A stretch of DNA of 64,000 nucleotides from UBA6183 sp046314755 (GTDB lineage: Bacteria > Bacteroidota > Bacteroidia > UKL13-3), in contig JBKDBG010000002.1 in the NCBI GenBank assembly GCA_046314755.1, forward strand, positions 18,899-82,898, in the 5' to 3' direction. The position numbers and the translations under genes were made by a program. The notes under the pieces are model-generated. The model had not been told where the DNA came from and did no database searches. It saw nothing but the letters and a program-made list of their open reading frames with translations. Shown here piece by piece: positions 44,170-53,181 of the stretch; within the stretch, counting starts at the first letter, position 1, and each line of letters starts with the position of its first letter.

Positions 44170-44292
44170 AATGTTCCCCGTTTTTTTGTATTACAAAATT
44201 TAATACACAAATCGGAATATGAAAAAAAAGAATTGTTTTGACAGGAAAAACTAAATAAATAGCGGTTATAAAAAACAGACGTTTGTTATTTG

Positions 44293-45231
44293 TCAAACCG
44301 AACGAAAGCTTCCCTTTAGAAAATCATGGTAAGCCAAGCCAATTCCTGTTTTTAAATCAACTTTAGGTTTCCATTCCATTTTTCTGAGTTTCTCGGCATC
44401 CATTAATTTTCTTGGCGTGCCGTCCGGTTTTGATAAATCAAACCTTATTTCACCATCATATCCAACCACTTCTTTGATCAAATAAATCAACTCTTTGATA
44501 CTTACATCTTCTCCATAACCAACATTCACAAATTGCTTTTCGTGGTATTCTTGCATAAGTAAGTAACAAGCATCAGCAAGGTCATCCACAAATAAAAACT
44601 CCCTTAGCGGACTTCCGGTTCCCCAAGCCTCAATAAATGGAGCGTGATTTATTTTGGCTTCATGCATTCTTCTAATTAAAGCGGGCATAACATGCGAATG
44701 TTCGGGGTGGTAATTATCTCCATAACCATATAAATTAGTTGGCATCACCGAAATAAAGTTACAACCATATTGGTCGCGGTAACTCTCACACAATTTTATT
44801 CCTGCAATTTTTGCAATGGCATAAGGCTCATTGGTGTATTCTAACTCTCCGGTAAGCAAGTAATCTTCTTTTAGTGGTTGTGGTGCAAGTTTTGGGTAAA
44901 TGCATGATGAACCGAAGAACATTAATTTCTTCACGTGATGCACATAGGCTTGATGAATAATGTTTGATTCAATCATCAAGTTTTGATAAATAAAATCAGC
45001 GCGATAGGTGTTGTTCGCCACAATGCCTCCAACTTTGGCCGCAGCTAAAAAAACGTATTCCGGTTTTTGTTCATCAAAAAAATTGGCAACCGCTTGTTGG
45101 TTGGTTAAGTCTAATTCGGCACTGGTTCTTACAACAATATTTTCATAACCTTCTGCAATCAGTTTTCTGTGCATGGCAGAACCAACCATACCTTTATGAC
45201 CTGCAATGTAAATCTTCGCGTTTTTTTCCAT
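44293..45231 (-). CDS. fcl: GDP-L-fucose synthase
   Basis: 312 residues. The SDR epimerase/reductase converts GDP-4-keto-6-deoxymannose to GDP-L-fucose. The N-terminal IAGHKGMVGSAMHRKL and the catalytic Tyr-x-x-x-Lys phrase NEPYAIAKIAGIKL are present, with the preceding Ser in GSSCIYPK. It lies 13 bases downstream of gmd, so the two enzymes act in order in one operon supplying GDP-fucose for surface polysaccharide. Confidence 0.94.
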   Translation of the reverse strand: MEKNAKIYIAGHKGMVGSAMHRKLIAEGYENIVVRTSAELDLTNQQAVANFFDEQKPEYVFLAAAKVGGIVANNTYRADFIYQNLMIESNIIHQAYVHHVKKLMFFGSSCIYPKLAPQPLKEDYLLTGELEYTNEPYAIAKIAGIKLCESYRDQYGCNFISVMPTNLYGYGDNYHPEHSHVMPALIRRMHEAKINHAPFIEAWGTGSPLREFLFVDDLADACYLLMQEYHEKQFVNVGYGEDVSIKELIYLIKEVVGYDGEIRFDLSKPDGTPRKLMDAEKLRKMEWKPKVDLKTGIGLAYHDFLKGSFRSV

Positions 45232-45244
45232 TCCTGCCTATACC

Positions 45245-46381
45245 TTATTCAAAATAATTCATGGTTTTAAAACCTGAATCTTTTAAAAATAATTCCTTCT
45301 TCATCAGTTTTAAATCACCTTTCATCATATCTTTTACCAATGCAGGCAAATCATATTTGGGTTTCCAACCTAATTGGGTTTGTGCCTTAGTTGGGTCTCC
45401 AATCAATAAGTCAACCTCTGTTGGCCTGTAGTATCTTGGGTCAACAGCAACCACTTCCTGTCCCACCGATAAATTACATGAGGTAATGTCAAGTTCTTCC
45501 AATCGTTTTTGGTCAATGGCTTCCACAATACCCACTTCTTTTTCTTGCTCACCTTTAAAAGTTAGGGTGATGCCTACATCCTCAAAACTCATGCGCACAA
45601 ATTCTCTTACCGCAGTAGTAACTCCGGTGGCTATTACATAATCTTCGGGTTTTTCTTGTTGCAGAATCAAATACATGGCTTCAACATAATCTTTGGCATG
45701 GCCCCAATCGCGTTGAGCATTTAGATTACCTAAGAATAATTTATCCTGCATACCTAACACAATTTTTGCGGCAGCACGTGTGATTTTTCGTGTCACAAAA
45801 GTTTCTCCTCGTATCGGACTTTCATGATTAAATAAAATACCGTTACAAGCGTACATACCGTAAGCTTCACGATAATTTACCGTGATCCAGTATGCATACA
45901 ATTTTGCAACTGCATATGGTGAGCGAGGATAAAATGGTGTAGTTTCACTTTGCGGAACAGCCTGCACCAATCCGTATAATTCTGAAGTAGATGCTTGGTA
46001 AACTTTTGTTTTATGGGTTAACCCACAAATGCGCAAAGCCTCTAAAATACGAAGCGTACCAATACCATCAGCATTTGCAGTATATTCAGGTGTTTCAAAA
46101 CTTACGTGCACATGGCTCATGGCAGCCAAATTGTAAATTTCATCAGGCTGTGTTTCTTGAATAATCCGAATAAGGTTGGTTGAATCCGTTAAATCGCCAT
46201 AATGCAATTTTAGCTTAAGATTTTTTTCATGCGGATCTTGGTATAAATGATCAATACGATCGGTATTAAACAAAGAACTTCTGCGTTTAATTCCATGCAC
46301 CATATAGCCTTTGTTTAGTAAAAACTCTGCCAAGTAAGCACCATCTTGTCCGGTAATTCCGGTTATTAAAGCTGTTTTCAT
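45245..46381 (-). CDS. gmd: GDP-mannose 4,6-dehydratase
   Basis: 378 residues. Makes GDP-4-keto-6-deoxy-D-mannose from GDP-mannose. The NAD-binding GITGQDGAYLAEF, the Ser-Thr-Glu triad context QASTSELYG, and SPYAVAKLYAYW (Tyr and Lys) are all present, as is RRSSLFNTDRIDHLY, typical of Gmd. It is the first gene of the gmd-fcl unit. A small palindrome (46394-46409) lies just upstream without a T-run, so it is not called a terminator. Confidence 0.95.
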   Translation of the reverse strand: MKTALITGITGQDGAYLAEFLLNKGYMVHGIKRRSSLFNTDRIDHLYQDPHEKNLKLKLHYGDLTDSTNLIRIIQETQPDEIYNLAAMSHVHVSFETPEYTANADGIGTLRILEALRICGLTHKTKVYQASTSELYGLVQAVPQSETTPFYPRSPYAVAKLYAYWITVNYREAYGMYACNGILFNHESPIRGETFVTRKITRAAAKIVLGMQDKLFLGNLNAQRDWGHAKDYVEAMYLILQQEKPEDYVIATGVTTAVREFVRMSFEDVGITLTFKGEQEKEVGIVEAIDQKRLEELDITSCNLSVGQEVVAVDPRYYRPTEVDLLIGDPTKAQTQLGWKPKYDLPALVKDMMKGDLKLMKKELFLKDSGFKTMNYFE

Positions 46382-46447
46382 TTTATAATATCTACAAGCT
46401 GCGGCTTGTGTTAAATACGAATTAAGTATGGTTGATTATTTATTCAA

Positions 46448-46933
46448 TCAAATTTCTTCAAAAAATCCGGTTTGTTTATTTTTTCTAACGTTATTCCAGT
46501 TAAAATAGCGCCCGTTCATAGCCACATAAACACCATGAGGCAAAGTTTGTGCAAATGCCAACGCACTTCCTAAGTTAAATAAACCGTCACTCGAACCGAA
46601 TTTATAAGGAATCATGGCACCGGTTAGCACAATGGTTTTATCTTTTATTTCTTCCGCTAAAATTTTTGCTGTGGTGGTCATGGTGTCCGTTCCATGGGTT
46701 ATCACTATTCTGTCTTCTTCAGCACGCTTACAACTTTCCACAATAATGCTTCGATCCGTATCGGTCATCTCTAAACTGTCTACCAACATCAAGGTACGAA
46801 TACTCACATCAACCTTGCATCTTCCAAGTTTTAAAATTTCTTGAATGTGTGTGTCTTTAAAAAACAGTTGCCCATTCAATTCGTTGTATTCCTTATCGAA
46901 TGTGCCTCCTGTTACAAAAATGCGTATGCCCAT
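46448..46933 (-). CDS. Single-domain asparaginase-like protein
   Basis: 161 residues, about half the length of a normal type I/II L-asparaginase. It holds the N-terminal active-site domain: VTGGTFDKEYNELNG (nucleophile Thr) and VITHGTDTMTTTAKIL (Thr-Asp pair), with TGAMIPYKFGSSDGLFN. The C-terminal domain that normally completes the active site is missing, and the protein ends at GFFEEI. Small asparaginase-domain proteins of this size do occur in Bacteroidota, so this need not be a broken gene. Activity is uncertain. Confidence 0.7.
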   Translation of the reverse strand: MGIRIFVTGGTFDKEYNELNGQLFFKDTHIQEILKLGRCKVDVSIRTLMLVDSLEMTDTDRSIIVESCKRAEEDRIVITHGTDTMTTTAKILAEEIKDKTIVLTGAMIPYKFGSSDGLFNLGSALAFAQTLPHGVYVAMNGRYFNWNNVRKNKQTGFFEEI

Positions 46934-47143
46934 TTTATTCGGTTAATTTGGACGAAAGTAAAAGAATTCTATTAAATCTGCTGCACAAGGCCTGTTTTAA
47001 CCTCATAATATTGCATCATACATGGTTTTTCTGCTTAGGTTTATTTTAATGATACATTATCAATGTTTTATAGAATACTTAATGGCCTGATTATAATCAA
47101 TAAAACCTTTTAAGGCTTTGCTTTATTTATTAATAGGAATAGT

Positions 47144-47151
47144 TAATTTCG
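47144..47151 (+). promoter_or_regulatory. Candidate -7 element for the kor operon
   Basis: TAATTTCG, 23 bases before the korA ATG, with a TTTG at 47117-47120 slightly too far upstream. Confidence 0.3.
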
Positions 47152-47174
47152 TGGCACTTTTATAATTCGATTAA

Positions 47175-49019
47175 ATGAATACAATTGAAACGACTGTAGA
47201 GTCGGTAGTAATAAGATTTGCAGGGGACTCCGGTGATGGAATGCAGCTAACGGGAAGCCAGTTCACTAATGCTACGGCATTACTAGGTAACGACCTTGCT
47301 ACATTCCCTGATTTTCCTGCTGAAATTCGTGCCCCGCAAGGCACATTAGCAGGAGTTTCCGGTTTTCAAATCCATTTTGGTTCAACAAGAATTCATACTC
47401 CGGGAGATAGGAGTGATGTATTGGTTGTGATGAATGTGGCTGCCTTAAAAGCGAATCTCCGTAATTTAAAAAAGGGTGGTGTAATCATCGCAAATACTGA
47501 TGGTTTTGATGCAAAAAACATGCGTTTAGCCAATGTGCCTGAAGGAGAAAATCCTTTAGAAAATGGTTCATTAGCGGATTATGATGTAAAAACGATTGAT
47601 GTTACCAAAATTACCCGTGCTGCATTAGCTGATAGTGGTTTAGGAACAAAAGAAATTGATCGTTGTAAAAATATGTTTGTGCTTGGTTTATTGTACTGGA
47701 TGTATCATAGGCCAATGGATAACACGCTTGAGTTTATCAAGTCGAAATTTAAGAAGAACGAAGCCGTTTTAAATGCCAATATCAAAGTGCTTCAGGCCGG
47801 TTGGAGTTATGGTGAAACAACAGAAATGTTTGCCAATCGATACATGGTTGCTCCTGCAAAAATGGAAGCCGGTGTTTACCGCGGTATAATGGGTAATCAG
47901 GCCGCTGCTTACGGGTTAATTGCTGCTTCTGTAAAATCAGGTTTGCCGCTTTTTTACGGAACATATCCAATTACCCCTGCATCAGATGTATTGCATGAGT
48001 TATCTAAATATAAAAATTTCGATATCAAAACATTTCAAGCGGAAGATGAAATTGCAGGTATTTGTTCGGCTATTGGTGCTGCATTTGGCGGCCACTTGGC
48101 TGTAACGGGTTCGTCAGGTCCGGGTATTGCTTTAAAAACCGAAGCCATCGGTTTGGCTACCATGCTTGAATTGCCATTGGTTGTGGTAAATATTCAACGT
48201 GCGGGTCCAAGTACCGGTTTACCAACTAAAACGGAACAAGCTGATTTGTTGCAATCGTTTTATGGAAGGAATGGCGAATGCCCTGTTGTTATTGTTGCCG
48301 CTCAATCACCTGCTGATTGTTTTACCATGGCTTATGAAGCTTGCAGAATATCACTTGAGCATATGATTCCGGTGTTCTTTTTAAGTGATGGCTACATTGC
48401 CAATGGTTCTGAGCCTTGGAGGTTTCCACAATCGGCCGACTTACAAAATATTCACGTTGAATTTGCAAAAGAACGCGCGGCAAGTGATGATAAGTTTATG
48501 CCATATTTCCGTGATGAAAAACTTTCTCGTCCGTGGGCAGTTCCGGGAACCAAAGGTTTGGAACATCGTATTGGTGGATTAGAAAAGCAAAACATCACCG
48601 GTAATATTTCATACGATCCTGATAACCATGAATTGATGGTAAAGCTTCGTCAAGAAAAAGTTGATCTTGTGGCCAATTATATTCCAAATCAAACCATTGA
48701 TACAGGCGCTGATTCAGGTGATGTGTTGATTTTAGGTTGGGGAGGAACATATGGTGCATTAAAAACAGCTACTCAACAATTAATTGCCGAAGGACATAAG
48801 GTTTCGCATGCACATTTACGTTACTTAAATCCTTTCCCTAAAAACTTAGGCGAGTTAATGAGCAAATTTAACAAGGTGGTGATTCCTGAATTAAACAATG
48901 GCCAATTGGTAAAAATTATCCGCGATAAATATTTTATTGATGCCATTGCTTACAACAAAATTCAAGGCCAACCATTTATGGCTAGTGAGGTGGTAGCATA
49001 TATTAAATCAAAGTTTTAA
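47175..49019 (+). CDS. korA: 2-oxoacid:ferredoxin oxidoreductase, fused gamma-alpha subunit
   Basis: 614 residues. Oxidative decarboxylation of a 2-oxoacid (probably 2-oxoglutarate) to acyl-CoA with reduced ferredoxin. The N-terminal ~200 residues are the gamma domain (RFAGDSGDGMQLTG, FPDFPAEIRAPQGT). The alpha domain follows, with GNQAAAYGLIAASVKSGLPL, FYGTYPITPASDVLHE, FQAEDEIAGICSAIGAAFGG and VVNIQRAGPSTGLPTKTEQADL. A four-helix-bundle gene and a repeat array separate it from the beta subunit. Pyruvate as substrate cannot be ruled out. Confidence 0.88.
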   Translation: MNTIETTVESVVIRFAGDSGDGMQLTGSQFTNATALLGNDLATFPDFPAEIRAPQGTLAGVSGFQIHFGSTRIHTPGDRSDVLVVMNVAALKANLRNLKKGGVIIANTDGFDAKNMRLANVPEGENPLENGSLADYDVKTIDVTKITRAALADSGLGTKEIDRCKNMFVLGLLYWMYHRPMDNTLEFIKSKFKKNEAVLNANIKVLQAGWSYGETTEMFANRYMVAPAKMEAGVYRGIMGNQAAAYGLIAASVKSGLPLFYGTYPITPASDVLHELSKYKNFDIKTFQAEDEIAGICSAIGAAFGGHLAVTGSSGPGIALKTEAIGLATMLELPLVVVNIQRAGPSTGLPTKTEQADLLQSFYGRNGECPVVIVAAQSPADCFTMAYEACRISLEHMIPVFFLSDGYIANGSEPWRFPQSADLQNIHVEFAKERAASDDKFMPYFRDEKLSRPWAVPGTKGLEHRIGGLEKQNITGNISYDPDNHELMVKLRQEKVDLVANYIPNQTIDTGADSGDVLILGWGGTYGALKTATQQLIAEGHKVSHAHLRYLNPFPKNLGELMSKFNKVVIPELNNGQLVKIIRDKYFIDAIAYNKIQGQPFMASEVVAYIKSKF

Positions 49020-49067
49020 GTTTTAAATGTTCAGTGTTGAGTTATGTTACCTCAAAATAAAACTGTA

Positions 49068-49409
49068 ATGGAAAAGAGTTTTAACTTCTCACTTGAAATG
49101 ATTAAACCGTATAAAATTTTATTGAATGAAAAGGAGTATGTTATTTCCAAACAATTGTTAAGAAGTTCTACAAGCATTGGAGCAAATATTAATGAAGCTG
49201 GAGCTGCATTTTCAAAGTCGGATTTTATTCATAAAATGTCCATAGCATCAAAAGAAGCAAGAGAAGCGAGATATTGGTTGATGCTTTTAGACAAAAGCCA
49301 AATTGTAGAATTTAATTATAAAGATTATCTATTTAAAGTTGAAGAATTAATTAAAATGCTAACAGCAATCGTTAAAACCAGTCAGCGAAACAATAAACAA
49401 GCGAACTAA
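49068..49409 (+). CDS. Four-helix-bundle protein (23S rRNA-intervening-sequence family)
   Basis: 113 residues from ATG 49068 (a start at 49044 is also open). Sequence features of the family: an N-terminal MEKSFNFSLEMIKPYKILL, then LRSSTSIGANINEAGAAFSKSDF, IASKEAREARYWLMLL and a C-terminal helix ending VKTSQR. These proteins were first known from intervening sequences in 23S rRNA and are found in many genomic places. Their function is not established. It sits between korA and korB, where no family member belongs in the enzyme, and the adjoining non-coding DNA carries a heptanucleotide repeat. Confidence 0.82.
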   Translation: MEKSFNFSLEMIKPYKILLNEKEYVISKQLLRSSTSIGANINEAGAAFSKSDFIHKMSIASKEAREARYWLMLLDKSQIVEFNYKDYLFKVEELIKMLTAIVKTSQRNNKQAN

Positions 49410-49425
49410 TAAGTGTATCGCCAAT

Positions 49426-49460
49426 CTTAAAACTTAAAACTTAACACTTAAAACTCAAAA
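49426..49460 (+). repeat. Five imperfect heptamers (CTTAAAA) before korB
   Basis: CTTAAAA, CTTAAAA, CTTAACA, CTTAAAA and CTCAAAA run in tandem and stop three bases before the korB ATG. The units are seven bases, so changes in number would shift spacing rather than reading frame. Confidence 0.85.
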
Positions 49461-49463
49461 CTA

Positions 49464-50486
49464 ATGACTGCAATAGAAAAACTAACATCAAAAGATTTTG
49501 CATCAGATCAAGAAGTGCGCTGGTGCCCGGGATGTGGTGATTACAGTATATTAAAACAAGTACAAACAGTATTGCCTGATTTAGGTCGCCCTAAGGAAGA
49601 GTTTGTATTTATTTCCGGTATTGGTTGCTCATCGCGTTTTCCGTATTACATGGATACATTTGGTATGCATTCAATTCACGGAAGAGCTACTGCCATTGCA
49701 ACCGGCTTAAAAGCTACCCGACCTGATTTGTCGGTTTGGGTAATTACAGGTGATGGGGATAGCATGAGTATTGGTGGAAATCACTTCATACACATGTTGC
49801 GCAGAAACCCCGACTTAAATGTATTGTTGTTTAACAACCAAATTTACGGTTTAACAAAAGGGCAATATTCACCAACTTCAGAGCAAGGTAAGGTAACGAA
49901 ATCTACACCAATGGGATCGGTTGATTATCCGTTTAATCCTATTGCATTGTGCTTAGGTGCTGATGCAACATTTGTTGCTCGCACCATGGATAGAGATCCA
50001 AAACACCAACAAGCCATTATCAAACGCGGTTACGAACATAAAGGCACTTCTATGATAGAAATTTATCAAAACTGCAACGTGTTTAATGACGGTGCTTTTG
50101 AAGTGTTTACCGAGAAGGGGTCGAAAAAACAAGAAACCTTGTTTATGGAAAATGGCAAACCGTTGTTGTTTGGTGAGCAAAATGAAAAAGGAATAATGCT
50201 TGATGGTTTTAAACCTGTAATTGTAAATGTTGCTGATGTTTCTGCAAATGATTTATGGATACATGATGAAACCGATTTGGTTAAAGCAACTATCTTGTCT
50301 CGCTTTTATGATGATGCTTCAGTTGAAGGACATTTCCCTCGTCCGTTTGGTGTGTTTTATGTAAATAACAACAAAGCTACTTTTGATGATTTGTTTAATG
50401 CGCAAATTGAAGAAGCAAAAACAAACTATGGTAAAGGAGATTTAGATAAACTCTTAGCAGGCAGAGAAACCTGGGTGGTTAATTAA
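49464..50486 (+). CDS. korB: 2-oxoacid:ferredoxin oxidoreductase, beta subunit
   Basis: 340 residues. The TPP-binding subunit. WCPGCGDYSILKQ gives the Cys pair of the cluster-binding/thiamine region, and GDGDSMSIGGNHFIHMLRRN with FNNQIYGLTKGQYSPTS forms the TPP-magnesium site. It partners korA upstream; the two are always adjacent, but here a four-helix-bundle gene and repeat lie between them. A terminator follows 20 bases after the stop. Confidence 0.9.
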   Translation: MTAIEKLTSKDFASDQEVRWCPGCGDYSILKQVQTVLPDLGRPKEEFVFISGIGCSSRFPYYMDTFGMHSIHGRATAIATGLKATRPDLSVWVITGDGDSMSIGGNHFIHMLRRNPDLNVLLFNNQIYGLTKGQYSPTSEQGKVTKSTPMGSVDYPFNPIALCLGADATFVARTMDRDPKHQQAIIKRGYEHKGTSMIEIYQNCNVFNDGAFEVFTEKGSKKQETLFMENGKPLLFGEQNEKGIMLDGFKPVIVNVADVSANDLWIHDETDLVKATILSRFYDDASVEGHFPRPFGVFYVNNNKATFDDLFNAQIEEAKTNYGKGDLDKLLAGRETWVVN

Positions 50487-50506
50487 AACTTCATACCTAT
50501 AAAACT

Positions 50507-50540
50507 AAAAGCAGCGCTATTAATGTAGTGCTGCTTTTTT
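50507..50540. terminator. Terminator after korB (also serves the minus-strand glycosyltransferase)
   Basis: AAAAGCAGCGCTA pairs with TAGTGCTGCTTTT (one G-T wobble) and ends in six T residues. It lies between convergent genes. Confidence 0.75.
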
Positions 50541-51297
50541 ATTTGGATTGATGAAGTTGATTTAACTTTTTGTACTTGAGGTAAACTTCTTTTGCCGTTA
50601 GTTTAGCAATGATAAATCCATATTTACCATCCAAAAAACCAAGTTTAAAAAAGTAATCGCGAACAAAACGAAACAATGGACTTAGGTAGCGTTTGATGAA
50701 GGTTGTTTTTTTGTTTCTTTTTATTAGCTCATGCGCCCCCCTTGTACTGTATTTTTCAATTTTTTGCAGGTGTTGGTCTATACTTAGGTAAGAGTAATGA
50801 TACAATTCACCCTTTAGCAGTTGGGTGCTTGTTTTGTTTGGATAAATCAAGCTTTCGTGTACTTCTGCTAAATTCCATTGTGCATGTTCTTTATTAAAAA
50901 GTCTGGGTTTTATATCCGGATTCCAACCTCCGTAGCGTATCCATTTGCCGCAATAATTATTTAAACGTTTAAATGCGTAAACTACATTATTATCTAAATT
51001 ATTTTTCAGTTGATGTAATTCTTTTATCAACTCTTCCGATAAAACTTCATCAGCATCAATAGAAAGTATCCAATTGTGTTGAGCGTTTTGATTGGCTTTG
51101 TTTTTTGTTGCACCAAAACCAATAAAAGGATTTACAATAACTTTTGCGCCTAATTCAGTAGCGATTTTAACCGTTTCATCCGTTGAGTTGGTATCACAAA
51201 TCAAAACCTCATCAGCCACCGGTAAAACCGATTTAATGCATCGCTCAATATGCTTGGCTTCATCAAATGTAATGATAACTGCACTTATACTTTCCAT
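50539..51297 (-). CDS. Family 2 glycosyltransferase (WaaE-like)
   Basis: 252 residues, GT-A fold. ISAVIITFDEAKHIERCIKSVLPVADEVLICDTNSTDET at the start shows the donor-binding region, and SIDADE gives the DXD metal motif (about residues 79-84). KRLNNYCGKWIRYGGWNPDIKPRLFNKEHAQW resembles the WaaE group of lipopolysaccharide-core transferases. The acceptor sugar is not known. The stop of the next gene upstream (51297) overlaps its start by one base (TAATG), so they are translationally coupled. Confidence 0.82.
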   Translation of the reverse strand: MESISAVIITFDEAKHIERCIKSVLPVADEVLICDTNSTDETVKIATELGAKVIVNPFIGFGATKNKANQNAQHNWILSIDADEVLSEELIKELHQLKNNLDNNVVYAFKRLNNYCGKWIRYGGWNPDIKPRLFNKEHAQWNLAEVHESLIYPNKTSTQLLKGELYHYSYLSIDQHLQKIEKYSTRGAHELIKRNKKTTFIKRYLSPLFRFVRDYFFKLGFLDGKYGFIIAKLTAKEVYLKYKKLNQLHQSK

Positions 51298-52187
51298 TAC
51301 TTAAGTTTGGCTTTGAGTGATGAGATGAAATAGGGAAGCCCCTTTTTAAAACGTAACGGTTTAATGGATGTGATAGGCTCACCAACTTTAAGCACATGTT
51401 GATATAAATACGATGCACTAAAGCCCCATTTTTTCATAAAGGTAGTTCTGCCATCATTACGTTCAACCCTTCCGGTTGATTTACATTTGAAATGATAAAC
51501 CAAACTTTTACCAAGTCCTTTAAAATCGCGTACACCAATATTCCATAATTTCATAGCAAAATCCGGGTCGCTGTAAAAGCCCGGACTGTATTCTTCGCTA
51601 TATCCGCCAATTTTATTCCACAAATCAATATGTACAATGCTTGGAGGCCAGCAAGCACCGCTCCAATCAGCCTTTGGCGTATGGTGTGCTACAAATTGTA
51701 AAAGTTTTTGTTCTTCAAAATCTTCAATGCGAGTTCCAAAATTATACGGGGCTAAAACAGCTTTGTTGGTTCCTGTTTCATACTCAATCATTGTGCCTGA
51801 GTAATAAAATAGGTTGGTTCCGTTTTGTTGTATGGCTTGCCATAATATTAAATCCCATTCTGGGCATGCATACATATCATCATTAAAGTAAACAATGTAG
51901 TTGGTTCGTGCCAATTTAGCGGCTGCATTAACTGCATAACAAACACCTGCATTGGTTTTACTGTAAGTATAATCATACCCGTTTGATTGAACCCATTCCA
52001 ATGTGCCATCAGTTCCTTCGTTTACATGCACAATAATTTGGTGCTTGTATGTACTTTTTTTTTGTAAGCTATTAATGCAGAGTTGAAGATAGGGTAGATT
52101 ATTCCAACTGGGAATTAAGATGCTAAACAAGGCATCATGCAAGGGTTGATGAGTAGGATGGGAGCTAATTTCCGGCTTAATAAACAT
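51297..52187 (-). CDS. Family 2 glycosyltransferase
   Basis: 296 residues. The GT-A core has FSILIPSWNNLPYLQLCINSL, then VHVNEGTDGTLEWVQSNGYDYTYSKTNAGVCYAVNAA and the metal-binding YFNDDMY (about residues 100-106). GACWPPSIVHIDLWNKIGGYSEEYSPGFYSDPDFAMKL is typical of O-antigen/exopolysaccharide transferases. It overlaps the downstream transferase by one base and follows purC by 3 bases, so it belongs to the phoH-purC-GT2-GT2 unit. It probably builds surface glycan together with the gmd-fcl products, though linkage is not shown. Confidence 0.83.
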   Translation of the reverse strand: MFIKPEISSHPTHQPLHDALFSILIPSWNNLPYLQLCINSLQKKSTYKHQIIVHVNEGTDGTLEWVQSNGYDYTYSKTNAGVCYAVNAAAKLARTNYIVYFNDDMYACPEWDLILWQAIQQNGTNLFYYSGTMIEYETGTNKAVLAPYNFGTRIEDFEEQKLLQFVAHHTPKADWSGACWPPSIVHIDLWNKIGGYSEEYSPGFYSDPDFAMKLWNIGVRDFKGLGKSLVYHFKCKSTGRVERNDGRTTFMKKWGFSASYLYQHVLKVGEPITSIKPLRFKKGLPYFISSLKAKLK

Positions 52188-52190
52188 GTA

Positions 52191-53177
52191 TTACTTCGAA
52201 TAGGTATTTAAAAACTCATTTACGTTTTTCTCAATACGTTTCTCTACATCATTGTAATCAGCTTTGTCAAATTTCATTCCGGTTATTTGTTCATATAACT
52301 CAATATACCTATTGGTAACAGTTTCAACAAAATCATCACTCATTTCCGGTTGTATTTGTCCTTCATGTCCTTGAAATCCATGCTCAATTAGCCATTGACG
52401 TACAAACTCTTTCGATAGCTGGCGTTGTTGTTGGTCTTTCTCTTGTATTTTTTCGTAAGTGTCTTTATAAAAATACCTTGATGAATCAGGCGTGTGAATT
52501 TCATCAATCAAAAAAACTTTACCGTCTTTTTTCCCAAATTCATACTTGGTATCAACCAAAATTAAATTTTGTTTTGCTGCGGCCTCAGTTCCTAACGCAA
52601 ATAACTTTCGGGTATAATCTTCTAAAATTAAATAATCTTCCTCACTTACCAATCCGGTTTTTAATATTTCATCACGGCTAATATCCTCATCATGGCCATG
52701 GCTTGCTTTAATGGTTGGTGTAATGATGGGTTCAGGGAGTTTATCATTTTCTCTGAGTCCTTCCGGTAAAGCTACTCCGCATACACTTCTTTTCCCTGCT
52801 TTATATTCTCTCCAAGCATGGCCGGCCAAATATCCGCGAATAACCATTTCTACTTTAAACGGGTTGCACGCATGGCCAATGGTAACGTTTGGATCAGGAC
52901 TCGCAATTTTCCAATTGGGTACCACTTCGGAAGCCATATCCAAAAAATGTGAAGCAATTTGGTTTAATACTTGTCCTTTATAAGGTATTGGTCTTTTTAA
53001 TACAACATCGAATGCGCTAATTCTATCGCAGGCAATCATCACCAATACATCATCATTGATGTTATATACATCTCTTACCTTACCTCGGTAAAAGCCTTTT
53101 TGGTTTTTAAAAAAGTAATTGGTTGAAATAATTGCACTTTCCATAGTCATAAAATTGTGAGGTTGCGAATTTAACAT
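52191..53177 (-). CDS. purC: Phosphoribosylaminoimidazole-succinocarboxamide synthase
   Basis: 328 residues from ATG 53177; a later ATG at 53144 (MESAIISTNYFF) may be the real start. PurC joins CAIR and Asp using ATP in IMP biosynthesis. Conserved parts: KGFYRGKVRDVYNI, MIACDRISAFDVVL, VEMVIRGYLAGHAWREYK, LVDTKYEFGKKDG and IDEIHTPDSSRYF. The length is near that of the yeast-like form rather than the short E. coli form (237 aa). It sits four bases downstream of phoH and 3 upstream of the glycosyltransferases. Confidence 0.94.
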   Translation of the reverse strand: MLNSQPHNFMTMESAIISTNYFFKNQKGFYRGKVRDVYNINDDVLVMIACDRISAFDVVLKRPIPYKGQVLNQIASHFLDMASEVVPNWKIASPDPNVTIGHACNPFKVEMVIRGYLAGHAWREYKAGKRSVCGVALPEGLRENDKLPEPIITPTIKASHGHDEDISRDEILKTGLVSEEDYLILEDYTRKLFALGTEAAAKQNLILVDTKYEFGKKDGKVFLIDEIHTPDSSRYFYKDTYEKIQEKDQQQRQLSKEFVRQWLIEHGFQGHEGQIQPEMSDDFVETVTNRYIELYEQITGMKFDKADYNDVEKRIEKNVNEFLNTYSK

Positions 53178-53181
53178 CTAT

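Noticed and set aside
46394..46409. Palindrome ACAAGC-TGCG-GCTTGT upstream of gmd
   Set aside because: No T-run follows and it is a single copy, so terminator or REP element could not be supported.
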